Source: JAZKDW01 sp040387375
GTDB taxonomy: Bacteria > Pseudomonadota > Gammaproteobacteria > Burkholderiales > Burkholderiaceae_D
Assembly: GCA_040387375.1 (NCBI GenBank)
Contig: JAZKDW010000051.1
Coordinates: 1-64,000, forward strand
DNA length: 64,000 nt
Direction: 5' to 3'
Shown here: positions 17,221-26,185 of the stretch, one piece after another
Position numbering within the stretch: the first letter of the stretch is position 1
How the letters are laid out: the number at the start of each line of letters is the position of its first letter
Made by a program: the position numbers and the translations under genes
The notes under the pieces: model-generated
What the model saw: only the letters and a program-made list of their open reading frames with translations
What the model was told of the DNA's origin: nothing
Database searches by the model: none

Positions 17221-17619
17221 AATCAGAGATCAAAAAAGCGGCGTAAAAAGGGCGTTTAGGCGACAACTAGCTTGCAAATTTCCGCCAGTGGGTAGGGAGC
17301 TGTAGTGTGGAAATGTATCACTGCCGTTTGCGCTTGGCCAGCGTGCCTGGCTCACCGCCTTAGCGGCCACTACCGCTTGCACTTCGATTCGGAGGCGGTG
17401 TTATCGGCGATTGTGTACGGACTGCGACCACTCCAATTGCGTTCGCTTTGTAGGACCGCGGCATATTCGGCCGTCGCCCGCCGCGTGCCGCAGACGATGC
17501 GCGGTACTCGATTGACGATCGGGAGGCCCCTGCAACTCTGTCCCGGCTGACGGGCGCTCTTGCCACAAGGGCAGCTCGCCCACTATGATTGCGGATTATG
17601 ATCAAGACCGGCGGCGCAG
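17221..17619. other. Unassigned island DNA
   Basis: About 400 bases between the IS21 relic and the next gene. No convincing gene, RNA or repeat is seen. Short open frames on both strands lack ribosome sites and protein-like composition. Confidence 0.5.
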
Positions 17620-18666
17620 ATGTTGAGCTACTTCTACAAGCGATTCGAACGCACCTCTATGCAACAGCTGCGCGAGGATTTCGGTGAGTTTCCGCCGGCC
17701 CCGTTGCAATGCACGCCGCCTGCATCCACCTTTGTGGTCGTGCGCGTGCGCGGTCCGGGAGCTTGGATAAACTACTGGCGGCGCAGTGCGGAGCTGCTGC
17801 AGGCATTGGAGTCGAACCCGGAGACCGTCGCGACGGAACTGCTCGAGGCACTAAGCGATTTGAGCAGGGTCGATGCCCAAACCGATCCAGAATCCGGGCA
17901 AGCTCGGATCGCGCATCGCTACGTCGTTCCACGTTCGTTCGTACGCGCCGCCTTGATGGGCATTTTCCGACGTGTAGATACCCGCAGCAAGCGGCTGCTG
18001 GGCCATGTTCTGCCGATTACGCAACACGACCGTCAGATCACGCTGCTTGACCGCGCCAGCACGAAGGCAGAGCGGGCAGCTGCGGTGCTGGCGCACGAGC
18101 ATCTGCACTTTTTGCAGCATCAGAACGCGGTCACCTGGGACAAGGCTGTGCGCGAACCGCAGCAGATACTGGGAAAGAAGTTGGCGCAGGACCGGTTTAT
18201 CCTCTACTTGCTGGAGCGCCTGGAGGTCGAGGCGCGACTGCATGAATTGGTACTGTCGCACTACCGGGCGTGGCACATGCTGCCGCAGACGGTCGATGCG
18301 TTTCTCGGCATGTTGGCCGACTGGGAGGAAATCGGTGAATACTTAGTGCAGATCACCGCGCACGCCGGACTGAAAATGCAAGGCACAGGACTTTCATTCA
18401 CGCCGCGCTCGGTCGAGTTCGGCGGCCAGCTCGGCGATTTGCTGAGCCGACTGAAGGATGCGAATTCGACCACGCGTTTCGTCTGCGAAGTGCTGCCCGT
18501 TATGTACGGGAACCTGCTGCATTACTACGGGGATGCGCAGGCAAGCGCGGGCTTTTTAGCACAGATTCCGCGGCCGAACCTGTACGACCGGCTTTACACA
18601 AGTGCGGGGCTCGCCCCCGCCGTAAGTCGCGCCCCTCCTGGGGGATACTCGCATCTCGTGACATGA
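17620..18666 (+). CDS. Hypothetical protein with HExxH motif
   Basis: 348 residues, family not recognised. The middle contains LAHEHLHFLQHQ, in which H159-E160-x-x-H163 is a zinc-metallopeptidase-type motif. An acidic helix LLERLEVEARLHEL (about 197-210) about 40 residues later could give the third ligand, as in gluzincins. No signal peptide or membrane helix is evident, so a cytoplasmic protein is expected. ATG 17620 lacks a good ribosome site; ATG 17659 is an alternative. The gene is GC-rich, unlike the nearby NERD-helicase, which suggests a separate origin within the island. Confidence 0.6.
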   Translation: MLSYFYKRFERTSMQQLREDFGEFPPAPLQCTPPASTFVVVRVRGPGAWINYWRRSAELLQALESNPETVATELLEALSDLSRVDAQTDPESGQARIAHRYVVPRSFVRAALMGIFRRVDTRSKRLLGHVLPITQHDRQITLLDRASTKAERAAAVLAHEHLHFLQHQNAVTWDKAVREPQQILGKKLAQDRFILYLLERLEVEARLHELVLSHYRAWHMLPQTVDAFLGMLADWEEIGEYLVQITAHAGLKMQGTGLSFTPRSVEFGGQLGDLLSRLKDANSTTRFVCEVLPVMYGNLLHYYGDAQASAGFLAQIPRPNLYDRLYTSAGLAPAVSRAPPGGYSHLVT

Positions 18667-18930
18667 CAGTGATCGGAGCCATTCCAATCGCGATCTAACT
18701 CTCTACTGAACGTCCGAAATTGGCCGAGAGCAGACATTCTTCGACAGACTGTTAGCATTTCGGTTTTCATAGCTCAACCTTCGACCTTGGCGGGTAAAAC
18801 GCCGCCACCCTTGAACACAGCAGCTTTGAATGTGGCCGCTTGACCAGCCTACTGCATTCGATCCCACTAAACAATACAGCCCTGGCAGCCTACTGTAGAC
18901 TCGCACGAGGAATATGAGGCCCCCTAAATG
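18667..18930. other. Non-coding gap without recognised features
   Basis: About 260 bases of island DNA between two hypothetical genes. No gene or clear terminator is seen; the regulatory site of the next gene begins at its right edge. Confidence 0.5.
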
Positions 18931-18952
18931 CTGATGTTATATACAGTATAAT
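18931..18952 (+). promoter_or_regulatory. LexA-like box overlapping a -10 element
   Basis: CTGATGTTATATACAG (18931-18946) fits the SOS-box pattern CTG-N10-CAG, with an AT-rich alternating right half and the flanking CAGTA of classical boxes. TATAAT follows at once (18947-18952), 32 bases before the next start codon. The left half departs from CTGT. Repression by LexA is inferred. Confidence 0.5.
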
Positions 18953-18983
18953 AAAGCAGTCGGCAACCAACCACTTGCGCTTA

Positions 18984-19982
18984 ATGACCGTCGAAACGAG
19001 TTCACATACGCCAGAAATCCGCACCTTCATCAGCATCGAAGAGATTCGCGCACTTGAAGGCTTCGAGGATAATGCCCCGCTCACGCGAGAAAACTACAAA
19101 CAAATTTTCGGCGACTACCACCTGCCTGAAAAAGCGCGTTGCTGCGTACAAAAAGAAAACGGTAACCTTTGCGAGGAGCCGCATAATCATGGTTGGCTTG
19201 TCCGCCGCATCGATGGGAAGTTGACCTTGGTCGGCAGCGACTGCGGCGTCCAAAAATTTGGGGCTGATCGCCGGCTGTTGAATGATCTAAACCATTATCG
19301 CAATGAAAAAGCGCGCAGAGCTCGCGTGGAAGCTTTGGCTGAGGCGATCGCCGCCAAGACGGTACGCATTAATGCGCTTACCAATATCCGACAGGACATA
19401 AAATCGCTCGATTCGCGCATTCGTCAGGTCACTGACCAATTCGGCCCCCTCTTACAGCGCCGTCTTCAAGATATGGTGAGAACCCGCCGCTATGAAGTCG
19501 TTATCAAGGCTACGAAGCGCCGGGAGTATGTTGAAGATGGCCAGACCAAGTACGAAGTGAATTCGTTTCAGCACGTTCTTGGTAGCTTAGCTGGACTTGA
19601 ATTGACTACCGTTGGTGCCTTTTCCACGGTCTATGATGCGATCAACAATATTGTCCGAGCATATCAGCAAGCTGAGAATCTTATGACGGAGCCGGATCTG
19701 CGTCGCAAGACTAAGGAAGTCAATAACGTAGCCGGATGCCTACAACGGTTTGAAGCTGTCCTCCAAGATGGCAAACGACTCATCGAACTCGAGCGAAGTT
19801 TTCTTGGGAACGATTTTTTCCTGTTCTGCTTCCTGACAGGTGATAAGAATGAAAGAGTGAAGGCGGCAAAACTTACGATGGGGCGCGCCAAGGCAGAGAA
19901 ACTCGCCCCGGCAGAATGGCTATCGCGCCGTGAGGCGGTCATCAAGCAGCAACTGCAGGCCGACAGCATCGCGGTCCAGTAA
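18984..19982 (+). CDS. Hypothetical protein with putative Cys/His zinc site
   Basis: 332 residues, family not recognised. The N-terminal 95 residues carry C53, C54, C63, H67, H69 and C87 in RCCVQKENGNLCEEPHNH and VGSDCG, a plausible zinc-binding cluster. The rest is rich in charged helices (for example residues 95-150 and 225-270) and probably forms coiled coils. No signal peptide. ATG 18984 is preferred over the TTG at 18975. A LexA-like box and a perfect -10 hexamer sit just upstream, so DNA-damage induction is possible. It lies between other island genes and an IS256 relic. Confidence 0.7.
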   Translation: MTVETSSHTPEIRTFISIEEIRALEGFEDNAPLTRENYKQIFGDYHLPEKARCCVQKENGNLCEEPHNHGWLVRRIDGKLTLVGSDCGVQKFGADRRLLNDLNHYRNEKARRARVEALAEAIAAKTVRINALTNIRQDIKSLDSRIRQVTDQFGPLLQRRLQDMVRTRRYEVVIKATKRREYVEDGQTKYEVNSFQHVLGSLAGLELTTVGAFSTVYDAINNIVRAYQQAENLMTEPDLRRKTKEVNNVAGCLQRFEAVLQDGKRLIELERSFLGNDFFLFCFLTGDKNERVKAAKLTMGRAKAEKLAPAEWLSRREAVIKQQLQADSIAVQ

Positions 19983-20045
19983 GGGGGGTAAATAATTTTG
20001 TGTAATCGGTCATTTGGAAGGACACTGCCGCCTACAAGGAAAAAC

Positions 20046-20918
20046 ATGACCTAACGCAAAGTAGCACAACCCGACCTGATCGACTTTTTGCTCGCCGATT
20101 AAAAGAAGCCGGAAGACCTGAGCGGCGGCGACGGGATTTTGAAACATCTGACCAAGGCAATCGTGTAACGAGCTCTGCAAGCCTGCATTCATGCCAGGGT
20201 AAGCGGTGCCGGTGCGGTGCGGGTCAAGGGAGTCTACCTGACATTGGGCGTGAACCTCAATGGCGACAAGGAACTGCTAGGCCTGTGGGTGGCGCAGACC
20301 GAAGGCGCCAAGTTCTGGTTGTAGGTCGTCACAGAGTTGAAAAACCAAGGCGTACAGGACATCTTCATCGCTTGCGTGGATGGCCTCAAGGGCTTTCCCG
20401 AGGCGATTGAAGCGGTGTTTCCGAAGACAGGTGCCCAGCTGTGTATCGTGCACATGGTGCGGCACAGTTTGCACTTCGTTAGCTGGAAAGTACGCAAGGC
20501 CGTGGTAGCCGATCTGCGCACCATCCATAAGGCGGCCACCGTCGAAGAGGCGGAAATGCGACTTGCAGAATTCGATACGAATTGGGGGGCCGAGTATTCA
20601 TCGATCGTGCAATCCTGGCAGCGTAACTGGATGCGTATTGTGCCGTTCTTCGACTACCCGGTCGAAATCAGGAAAGTGATTTACGCCCCGAAGGGAGTCC
20701 CCCTTGGGGGACTCCACCAATGCGATCGAGTCCGTCTATATGAGCTTGCGCAAGGTCACCAAAAGCAGAGGTTCATTTCCAACGACGATGCACTCATCAA
20801 GCTGTATTATCTGACTCTGCGCAACATCAGCAAGAAATGGTCGATGCCGGCCCAGAACTGGAAAGCGGCCCTGAATCGGTTCACCATCATGTTCGATGAG
20901 CGTATGCCAAGGCATTAA
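20046..20918 (+). pseudogene. IS256-family transposase, decayed
   Basis: Reads QPDLIDFLLAD-stop-KKPEDL, LKHLTKAIV-stop-RAL, then after a deletion RVKGVYLTLGVNLNGDKELLG, VAQTEGAKFWL-stop, DIFIACVDGLKGFPEAIEAVF, LCIVHMVRHSLHFVSWK and NISKKWSMPAQNWKAALN. These are IS256 transposase blocks in order. There are at least four in-frame stops in the first third, loss of an internal segment, and two compensating frameshifts around a hairpin insertion near 20690. It is not functional. Confidence 0.9.
20694..20715. repeat. Perfect 10-bp hairpin inserted in the transposase relic
   Basis: ggagtccccc-tt-gggggactcc is a perfect palindrome with a two-base loop. It lies in about 28 bases with no counterpart in the IS256 transposase block VIYTTNAIES, so it looks like an added micro-palindrome that shifts the frame. 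Confidence 0.7.
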
Positions 20919-20959
20919 ACAATTTCCCGATTAAACAAAATCGAGGGCACACTCTGCCG

Positions 20960-20990
20960 GTACCGTGGATTGCTGTTGAGCCCACGGTAC
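20960..20990. terminator. Hairpin between the IS relic and the aldo-keto reductase
   Basis: Nine-base arms gtaccgtgg (20960-20968) and ccacggtac (20982-20990) just beyond the 3' end of the reverse-strand reductase gene. No T-run on either side, so it may be a weak or factor-dependent transcript end. Confidence 0.4.
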
Positions 20991-21000
20991 AAGACGTGCG

Positions 21001-22044
21001 TTACTGTCCCGGATTGGAAATGTCGGCGTGTATCGCGTTAATGCCCTTGACCACGTCGTCGGGCAGACTCACCGAAAGCGCATCGATATTTTCCTTCAGC
21101 TGGACCATGCTGGTCGCGCCGATGATGGTCGAGGCCACAAAGCGCCGTGAATAACACCATGCAAGCGCCATCTGGGCCGGCGTCATGCCGTTTGCCCGCG
21201 CCAGCGCGGCGTAGCGGCTGCTCGCCTCGAATACTTTCGGACGCAGGTAACGCGGACTCCAGTTCGGCGGGAAAATCGTCATGCGGCCGACGGCCTTCGG
21301 GTCTTCCACATATTTTGCGCTCAACTGGCCGAATGCCAGCGGGCTGTAGGCCATCAGGCCGACATTTTCGCGGAAGCAGGTTTCATCCAGTCCTGATTCA
21401 AACGTGCGGTTGACCAGGTTATAGGCATTCTGGATCGAGGCGATGCGCGGCCCGCCTTTCAGTTCCGATTGCTTGATGAATTCACACACCCCCCACGCGC
21501 TTTCATTGGACACGCCGATATGGCGGATCTTGCCTGCCTTGACCATTTCGCCAAGCGCTTCAAGCGTATCCTCAATCGGCGTATGCGGACGTTCGTTATC
21601 GGGATTGAAGGATAACTGGCCAAAGATCGGCACATTGCGGCTGGGCCAATGCAACTGGTACAGATCGATGTAATCGGTTTGCAGGCGCTGCAGGCTGGCA
21701 TCGACCGCGGCGCGAATATTGGCGGCGTCGAAGTCACTCTTGCCATCGCGTAGCCAGTTCTGGTTGCGCGAAGGTCCGGCCGCCTTGGTCGCCAGGATGA
21801 TGTCGCCGCGTTTGCCGGATTTTTTCAGCCAGCTGCCGATAAAACGTTCGGTGGCGCCACTGGTTTCCGCGCGCGGCATGACCGGATACATTTCCGCGGT
21901 ATCGATGAAATTGATCCCGCGCTCCAATGCATAATCGAGCTGCTGATGGGCGTCCGCTTCGGTGTTCTGCTCGCCAAAGGTCATGGTGCCGAAGCAGATT
22001 TCGGTCACGTCCAGGTCACTCGAACCAAGTTTGATTTTTTTCAT
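21001..22044 (-). CDS. tas: NADP(H)-dependent aldo-keto reductase, Tas-like
   Basis: 347 residues, closely resembling E. coli Tas along its length (GTMTFGEQNTEADAHQQLDYA near residues 19-39). The aldo-keto reductase catalytic set is visible: D and Y in FIDTAEMYP, K in LATKAAGPSRN and H in YQLHWPSR; the cofactor block is GATSMVQLKENI near the C-terminus. The physiological substrate is not known. It marks the return of ordinary chromosomal genes after the island; pyrD lies 54 bases upstream. Confidence 0.88.
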   Translation of the reverse strand: MKKIKLGSSDLDVTEICFGTMTFGEQNTEADAHQQLDYALERGINFIDTAEMYPVMPRAETSGATERFIGSWLKKSGKRGDIILATKAAGPSRNQNWLRDGKSDFDAANIRAAVDASLQRLQTDYIDLYQLHWPSRNVPIFGQLSFNPDNERPHTPIEDTLEALGEMVKAGKIRHIGVSNESAWGVCEFIKQSELKGGPRIASIQNAYNLVNRTFESGLDETCFRENVGLMAYSPLAFGQLSAKYVEDPKAVGRMTIFPPNWSPRYLRPKVFEASSRYAALARANGMTPAQMALAWCYSRRFVASTIIGATSMVQLKENIDALSVSLPDDVVKGINAIHADISNPGQ

Positions 22045-22098
22045 GATGATCAGGTCAGTGTTAAGAGAGCGCCGCTGCCGGCGGGCGAACTGTCGACT

Positions 22099-23142
22099 TT
22101 ACCTTGAATCGCGCAAGGCTGCTGCGCACTCCCGCACCAGCGCCGGGCCGCGATAAACAAGTCCGCTATACAGCTGGACCAGCGACGCGCCGGCATCGAT
22201 CTTGGCCCGCGCATCCTGGCCTGACAGGATGCCGCCGACCCCGATGATCGGACAGGCGCCGCCGAGCTCCGCCTTCAGCGCGCGGATCACCTTGTTGGAG
22301 AGTTCGAATACCGGCGAGCCGGACAGGCCGCCGGCTTCCGCCGCGTGGGGACGTCCTTGCACCGCGTCGCGCGTGATGGTGGTATTGGTGGCGATGACCG
22401 CATCCATCCTGTATCTGATCAGCGCCTCGGCGATGATTTTTATCTGCTCGCTTCCGATGTCCGGTGCGATCTTGAGCGCGACCGGCACATAACGGCCATG
22501 CTGGTCCGCCAGCCGTTGACGGGATTCTCCAAGGCGCGCCAGCAAGGTATCAAGTTCGGATGCGCCTTGCAGCTGACGCAAATCCTTGGTGTTGGGGGAG
22601 GAGATGTTGACCACGACATAACTCGCGTACGGATACACTTTTTCCAGGCAAAGCAGGTAATCGTCCGCAGCGCGTTCGATCGGCGTATCCGCATTTTTGC
22701 CAATGTTCAGGCCGAGCACACCTTCCTTGTTCTGGAAAAAACGCGACGCCTGCACATTTGCTACAAACGCGTCAAGTCCGCCATTGTTGAACCCGAGCCG
22801 GTTGATGATTGCATTTTCTTTCGGCAAGCGAAACATGCGAGGTTTCGGATTGCCCTTCTGCGGGCGCGGTGTAACGGTGCCGATTTCGATGAAGCCGAAC
22901 CCGAGCGCGGCCAGTCCGTCAATATACGCGCCATCCTTGTCGAGTCCCGCAGCCAGCCCCACAGGGTTCGGGAACGTGATTCCCATCACGCTGCGCGGGT
23001 CGGCGTGCGGTGTCGGCAAGACCTTGGCAAGACCTAGCGCGGCAGCCCGGCGCAATGATGACATGGTGAGATTGTGGGCAACTTCAGCATCCAGGGAGAA
23101 CAGCAGAGGGCGGGCGAGGGAGTAGAGTAGTTTGTCAGACAC
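22099..23142 (-). CDS. pyrD: Dihydroorotate dehydrogenase (quinone)
   Basis: 347-residue class 2 dihydroorotate dehydrogenase, the membrane-associated FMN enzyme of pyrimidine synthesis that reduces quinone. An N-terminal amphipathic segment ([21 protein letters not shown]) is typical of class 2. Active-site block [17 protein letters not shown]-binding [10 protein letters not shown] and IGVGGI are present. It is the last gene of an aat-bpt-pyrD series on this strand. Confidence 0.95.
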   Translation of the reverse strand: MSDKLLYSLARPLLFSLDAEVAHNLTMSSLRRAAALGLAKVLPTPHADPRSVMGITFPNPVGLAAGLDKDGAYIDGLAALGFGFIEIGTVTPRPQKGNPKPRMFRLPKENAIINRLGFNNGGLDAFVANVQASRFFQNKEGVLGLNIGKNADTPIERAADDYLLCLEKVYPYASYVVVNISSPNTKDLRQLQGASELDTLLARLGESRQRLADQHGRYVPVALKIAPDIGSEQIKIIAEALIRYRMDAVIATNTTITRDAVQGRPHAAEAGGLSGSPVFELSNKVIRALKAELGGACPIIGVGGILSGQDARAKIDAGASLVQLYSGLVYRGPALVRECAAALRDSR

Positions 23143-23253
23143 GATGATGGAGTGGGCAATGAATCGGGATGGTGGCGTTGCGGCTGGCGCCGGAACGACG
23201 GGTTAGTGACGTTTCGGGCGTTATTTTAACGCGTAAGGGCCATGCCGCCGCTT

Positions 23254-23976
23254 TTACAGAAGAGCCCACTTCCCCTGACGCAACGCTTCAATCGGCTTGA
23301 AATTCGTTTTATACGCCATCTTTGGACTTTGTTCGATCCAGTAGCCGAGATAAACATACGGCATGCCGAGGCTTTTTGCCTGCGTGATTTGCCAGAGTAT
23401 GTTGTAGGTGCCGTAGCAGGCGCCGGGCGTATCCGGGTCATAAAAAGTGTAAACCGACGACAATCCGTCGTCCAGCACATCAATGATGCTTACCATGCAC
23501 AGCTTGCCGTCGGGTTCGCGGAACTCTACCAGGCGGGTATTGACTTTGCTTTGCAGCAGAAATTGCGCATATTGATCGCGGCTGTCCTGATCCATGCCGC
23601 CGCCGGCGTGACGCGCGGCCTGGTAGCGCAAATAAAGATCGTAATGTTCAGGAATGTAAGCAAGGTTGGTCACCACCGAGATCAGATTCTGATGTCTCGT
23701 CCAGGCGCGGCGCTGGCTGCGGCCGGGCAAGAATTCCATGGCCTTGATCCGTACCGGCGTGCATGCCTGGCAACCGTCGCAATAGGGGCGGTAGGTAAAA
23801 ATGCCGCTGCGGCGGAAACCATTCTTGACCAGTTCGGAGTAGACATCGGCATTGATCAGATGTGATGGTGTGGCGACTTGCGAACGTGCCTGGCGTTGTT
23901 CCAGATAACTGCAGGGATACGGTGCAGTGGCATAGAACTGCAAGGTCGAAAACGGCAAGTCTTTAAGATGTGTCAT
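23254..23976 (-). CDS. bpt: Aspartate/glutamate leucyltransferase (Bpt/Ate)
   Basis: 240-residue N-end-rule transferase of the ATE/Bpt family, which adds leucine from leucyl-tRNA to proteins starting with Asp or Glu. Conserved Cys-rich block [13 protein letters not shown] (about residues 64-76) and the C-terminal [15 protein letters not shown] block are present. Start 23976 (MTHLKDLPF) gives family length; the longer frame extends non-homologously into aat. It lies between aat and pyrD, a conserved arrangement. Confidence 0.92.
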   Translation of the reverse strand: MTHLKDLPFSTLQFYATAPYPCSYLEQRQARSQVATPSHLINADVYSELVKNGFRRSGIFTYRPYCDGCQACTPVRIKAMEFLPGRSQRRAWTRHQNLISVVTNLAYIPEHYDLYLRYQAARHAGGGMDQDSRDQYAQFLLQSKVNTRLVEFREPDGKLCMVSIIDVLDDGLSSVYTFYDPDTPGACYGTYNILWQITQAKSLGMPYVYLGYWIEQSPKMAYKTNFKPIEALRQGKWALL

Positions 23977-24058
23977 GCGAGAAGTACCTGACAGCGATAT
24001 TGATATACATAATTTACACCGGACGAACAGGGGCGCGCAAAGTTTTTCGACATGCTGA

Positions 24059-24781
24059 TTAAAAAATTCCGATAGGTTTCCATACTTCAATCTCGGGTTG
24101 TTCAATCGCCTGGCGAAGGCGGGTCATGAAGTCGACTCTGGCAATCGGCCTTGCGCCCAGGGACGCCAAGTGTCCGGTTTCCTGCTGACAGTCTATCATT
24201 GCAACGCCGTTTTCCTTCAGGAAGTGCACCAGGTAAGCCAGCGCTATTTTGGAAGCGTCCGTGACCCGGGCGAACATGGATTCACCATAAAACATGCGTC
24301 CGATGCCTATGCCGTAAGCACCGCCGACCAGCTCGCCATCGAACCATAGCTCGGATGAATGTGCATGACCCATCCGGTGCAGTGCGCAGTACCCCTCGAT
24401 GATCTCGTCGGAAATCCAGGTGCCCGCGCCTTCCTTGCGCGGGCCGGCGCATGCGCGCATCACTTCTTCAAATGCGGAATCAAAGCGGATCTGCCAGGGC
24501 CCATCCTGCTCCATGCTTTTCCGGATTTTTCTTAATTTCTTTTTCAGGCTGTCCGAGATGGTGAAGTGTTCAGTGAACAGCACCATGCGCGGATCGGTGC
24601 TCCACCAAAGAATAGGCTGGTCTTCGGAAAACCACGGGAAAATGCCATGCCGGTAAGCCTGCAGCAATCGCTGCGGCGACAAATCCGCGCCGGCGGCTAG
24701 CAAGCCCGGCGCACCGTCAGCATCCGTCAACGCTTCGGATACATCCGGGAAGGGTGCCTGTCCCTCAAGCCAAGGAATCAT
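24059..24781 (-). CDS. aat: Leucyl/phenylalanyl-tRNA-protein transferase
   Basis: 240 residues. It conjugates Leu/Phe to N-terminal Arg/Lys for degradation through ClpS/ClpAP. Family blocks [54 protein letters not shown] and [16 protein letters not shown] are all present. ATG 24781 follows GGTGAG by a few bases; an upstream TTG (24793) is less likely. With bpt immediately downstream, both bacterial N-end-rule transferases are made from one operon. Confidence 0.94.
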   Translation of the reverse strand: MIPWLEGQAPFPDVSEALTDADGAPGLLAAGADLSPQRLLQAYRHGIFPWFSEDQPILWWSTDPRMVLFTEHFTISDSLKKKLRKIRKSMEQDGPWQIRFDSAFEEVMRACAGPRKEGAGTWISDEIIEGYCALHRMGHAHSSELWFDGELVGGAYGIGIGRMFYGESMFARVTDASKIALAYLVHFLKENGVAMIDCQQETGHLASLGARPIARVDFMTRLRQAIEQPEIEVWKPIGIF

Positions 24782-24897
24782 TTTACTCACCAATATGGGC
24801 TGAAAATTTGCACGGTATCAGGGCGCCGTATCGATGCACATTGTTCACTAATAAAATTTCCTCAATAAAATCAAATACTTGAATATTTGCACTAAAA

Positions 24898-24913
24898 TGG
24901 TACAAAAATTGCT
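24898..24913 (+). promoter_or_regulatory. Sigma-54 promoter of amt
   Basis: TGGTACAAAAATTGCT matches the -24/-12 consensus TGGYACR-N4-TTGCW at every fixed position, with GG and GC correctly spaced. It lies 51 bases before the amt ATG. It implies nitrogen-limitation control through an NtrC-type activator, as known for amt in many proteobacteria. An overlapping TGCACT-N5-GGTACA resembles an NtrC half-palindrome but shares bases with the promoter and is probably incidental. Confidence 0.85.
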
Positions 24914-24963
24914 TACCCGGAACGTCGACTTTTAATTTTGCACGATTACCGGGAGCTTTTTGC

Positions 24964-26166
24964 ATGTATGCATATAGGAACGGCGCTGACGCTTCATTCA
25001 TCTTATTTGGCGCGATTATGGTTTTGGCGATGCATGCGGGTTTCGCGTTCCTTGAGCTGGGGACGGTGCGCAAAAAAAATCAGGTTAATGCACTGGTTAA
25101 AATATTAGTCGATTTTGCAGTCTCCACCGTCGCTTATTTTTTCGTCGGCTACAGCCTGGCGTACGGTATCAGCTTTTATAGCGGCGCGGATGTGCTCGTG
25201 GCCAAAAATGGCTTCGAACTGGTGAAGTTCTTCTTTCTGCTGACCTTTGCGGCGGCGATCCCCGCCATCATTTCGGGCGGCATTGCCGAACGTGCCAAAT
25301 TTTATCCGCAGCTGGCCGCGACAGCATTGCTGGTCGGTCTGGTTTACCCTTTGTTCGAGGGCATCGCATGGAATCAGCAATTCGGGTTTCAGGCGTGGCT
25401 GAAAACAATGTTCGAGGCGGAGTTTCATGATTTTGCCGGCTCGGTGGTGGTGCATGCGGTAGGGGGCTGGGCAGCCTTGCCGGCGGTATTGCTGCTCGGC
25501 GCGCGCCGCGGCCGCTATACCAAGGACGGCACGATTTCCGCGCATCCGCCCTCCAGCATTCCCTTTCTCGCGCTAGGCGCCTGGATCCTGACCGTGGGCT
25601 GGTTTGGCTTCAACGTGATGAGCGCGCAGACACTGGACAAGATGAACGGGCTGGTCGCCATCAACTCATTGATGGCGATGGTGGGCGGCACGCTGGTTGC
25701 GCTGCTGCTCGGGAAAAACGATCCGGGATTTGTCTACAACGGTCCGCTCGCGGGCCTGGTTGCCGTGTGTGCCGGCTCCGATCTGATGCACCCGCTGGGT
25801 GCGCTCGTGACCGGCGGTATGGGCGGCGCGATATTTGTGTGGATGTTTACGCTCACGCAGAACAAATGGAAAATTGACGATGTTCTCGGCGTCTGGCCCC
25901 TGCATGGTTTGTGCGGCGCCTGGGGTGGACTGGCGGCGGGGATTTTCGGCCTCAAGGCATTCGGTGGAATGGGCGGTGTGTCCTTCATGTCGCAACTGCT
26001 GGGTACCGCCCTGGGTATCGTCATTGCCGTAACCGGCAGTGCGATTATTTACGGCTTGCTGAAAAAGACAGTGGGAATCCGCCTCGATGCCGAGCAGGAA
26101 TTTGATGGGGCGGATCTGTCGATACACAAAATCAGCGCGACTGCTGAGCGCGAGTCAAGCTGGTAG
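24964..26166 (+). CDS. amt: Ammonium transporter
   Basis: 400-residue Amt/Mep channel in the inner membrane with about 11 helices. The pore histidines are in DFAGSVVVHAVGGW and PLHGLCGAWGG, and the phenylalanine-gate region is conserved. It starts almost directly in the first helix, without a long signal-like leader. No glnK/glnB gene is adjacent in this window. Controlled by a canonical sigma-54 promoter. Confidence 0.93.
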   Translation: MYAYRNGADASFILFGAIMVLAMHAGFAFLELGTVRKKNQVNALVKILVDFAVSTVAYFFVGYSLAYGISFYSGADVLVAKNGFELVKFFFLLTFAAAIPAIISGGIAERAKFYPQLAATALLVGLVYPLFEGIAWNQQFGFQAWLKTMFEAEFHDFAGSVVVHAVGGWAALPAVLLLGARRGRYTKDGTISAHPPSSIPFLALGAWILTVGWFGFNVMSAQTLDKMNGLVAINSLMAMVGGTLVALLLGKNDPGFVYNGPLAGLVAVCAGSDLMHPLGALVTGGMGGAIFVWMFTLTQNKWKIDDVLGVWPLHGLCGAWGGLAAGIFGLKAFGGMGGVSFMSQLLGTALGIVIAVTGSAIIYGLLKKTVGIRLDAEQEFDGADLSIHKISATAERESSW

Positions 26167-26185
26167 AGGCAAGGAAGGCTGCCGG

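Larger units (their letters stand above)
19995..20941 (+). mobile_element. IS256-family relic with recognisable terminal inverted repeats
   Basis: Terminal repeats ATTTTGTGTAATCGG (19995-20009) and, on the opposite strand, ATTTTGTTTAATCGG (20927-20941) agree at 14 of 15 bases and bracket a decayed Mutator/IS256 transposase gene. The span of 947 bp is shorter than an intact member (about 1.3 kb), consistent with internal deletion. No target-site duplication is seen at the flanks. Confidence 0.8.

Noticed and set aside
24888..24904. NtrC-like palindrome TGCACT-N5-GGTACA at amt
   Set aside because: Its right half is part of the -24 element of the sigma-54 promoter, while NtrC sites normally lie farther upstream.
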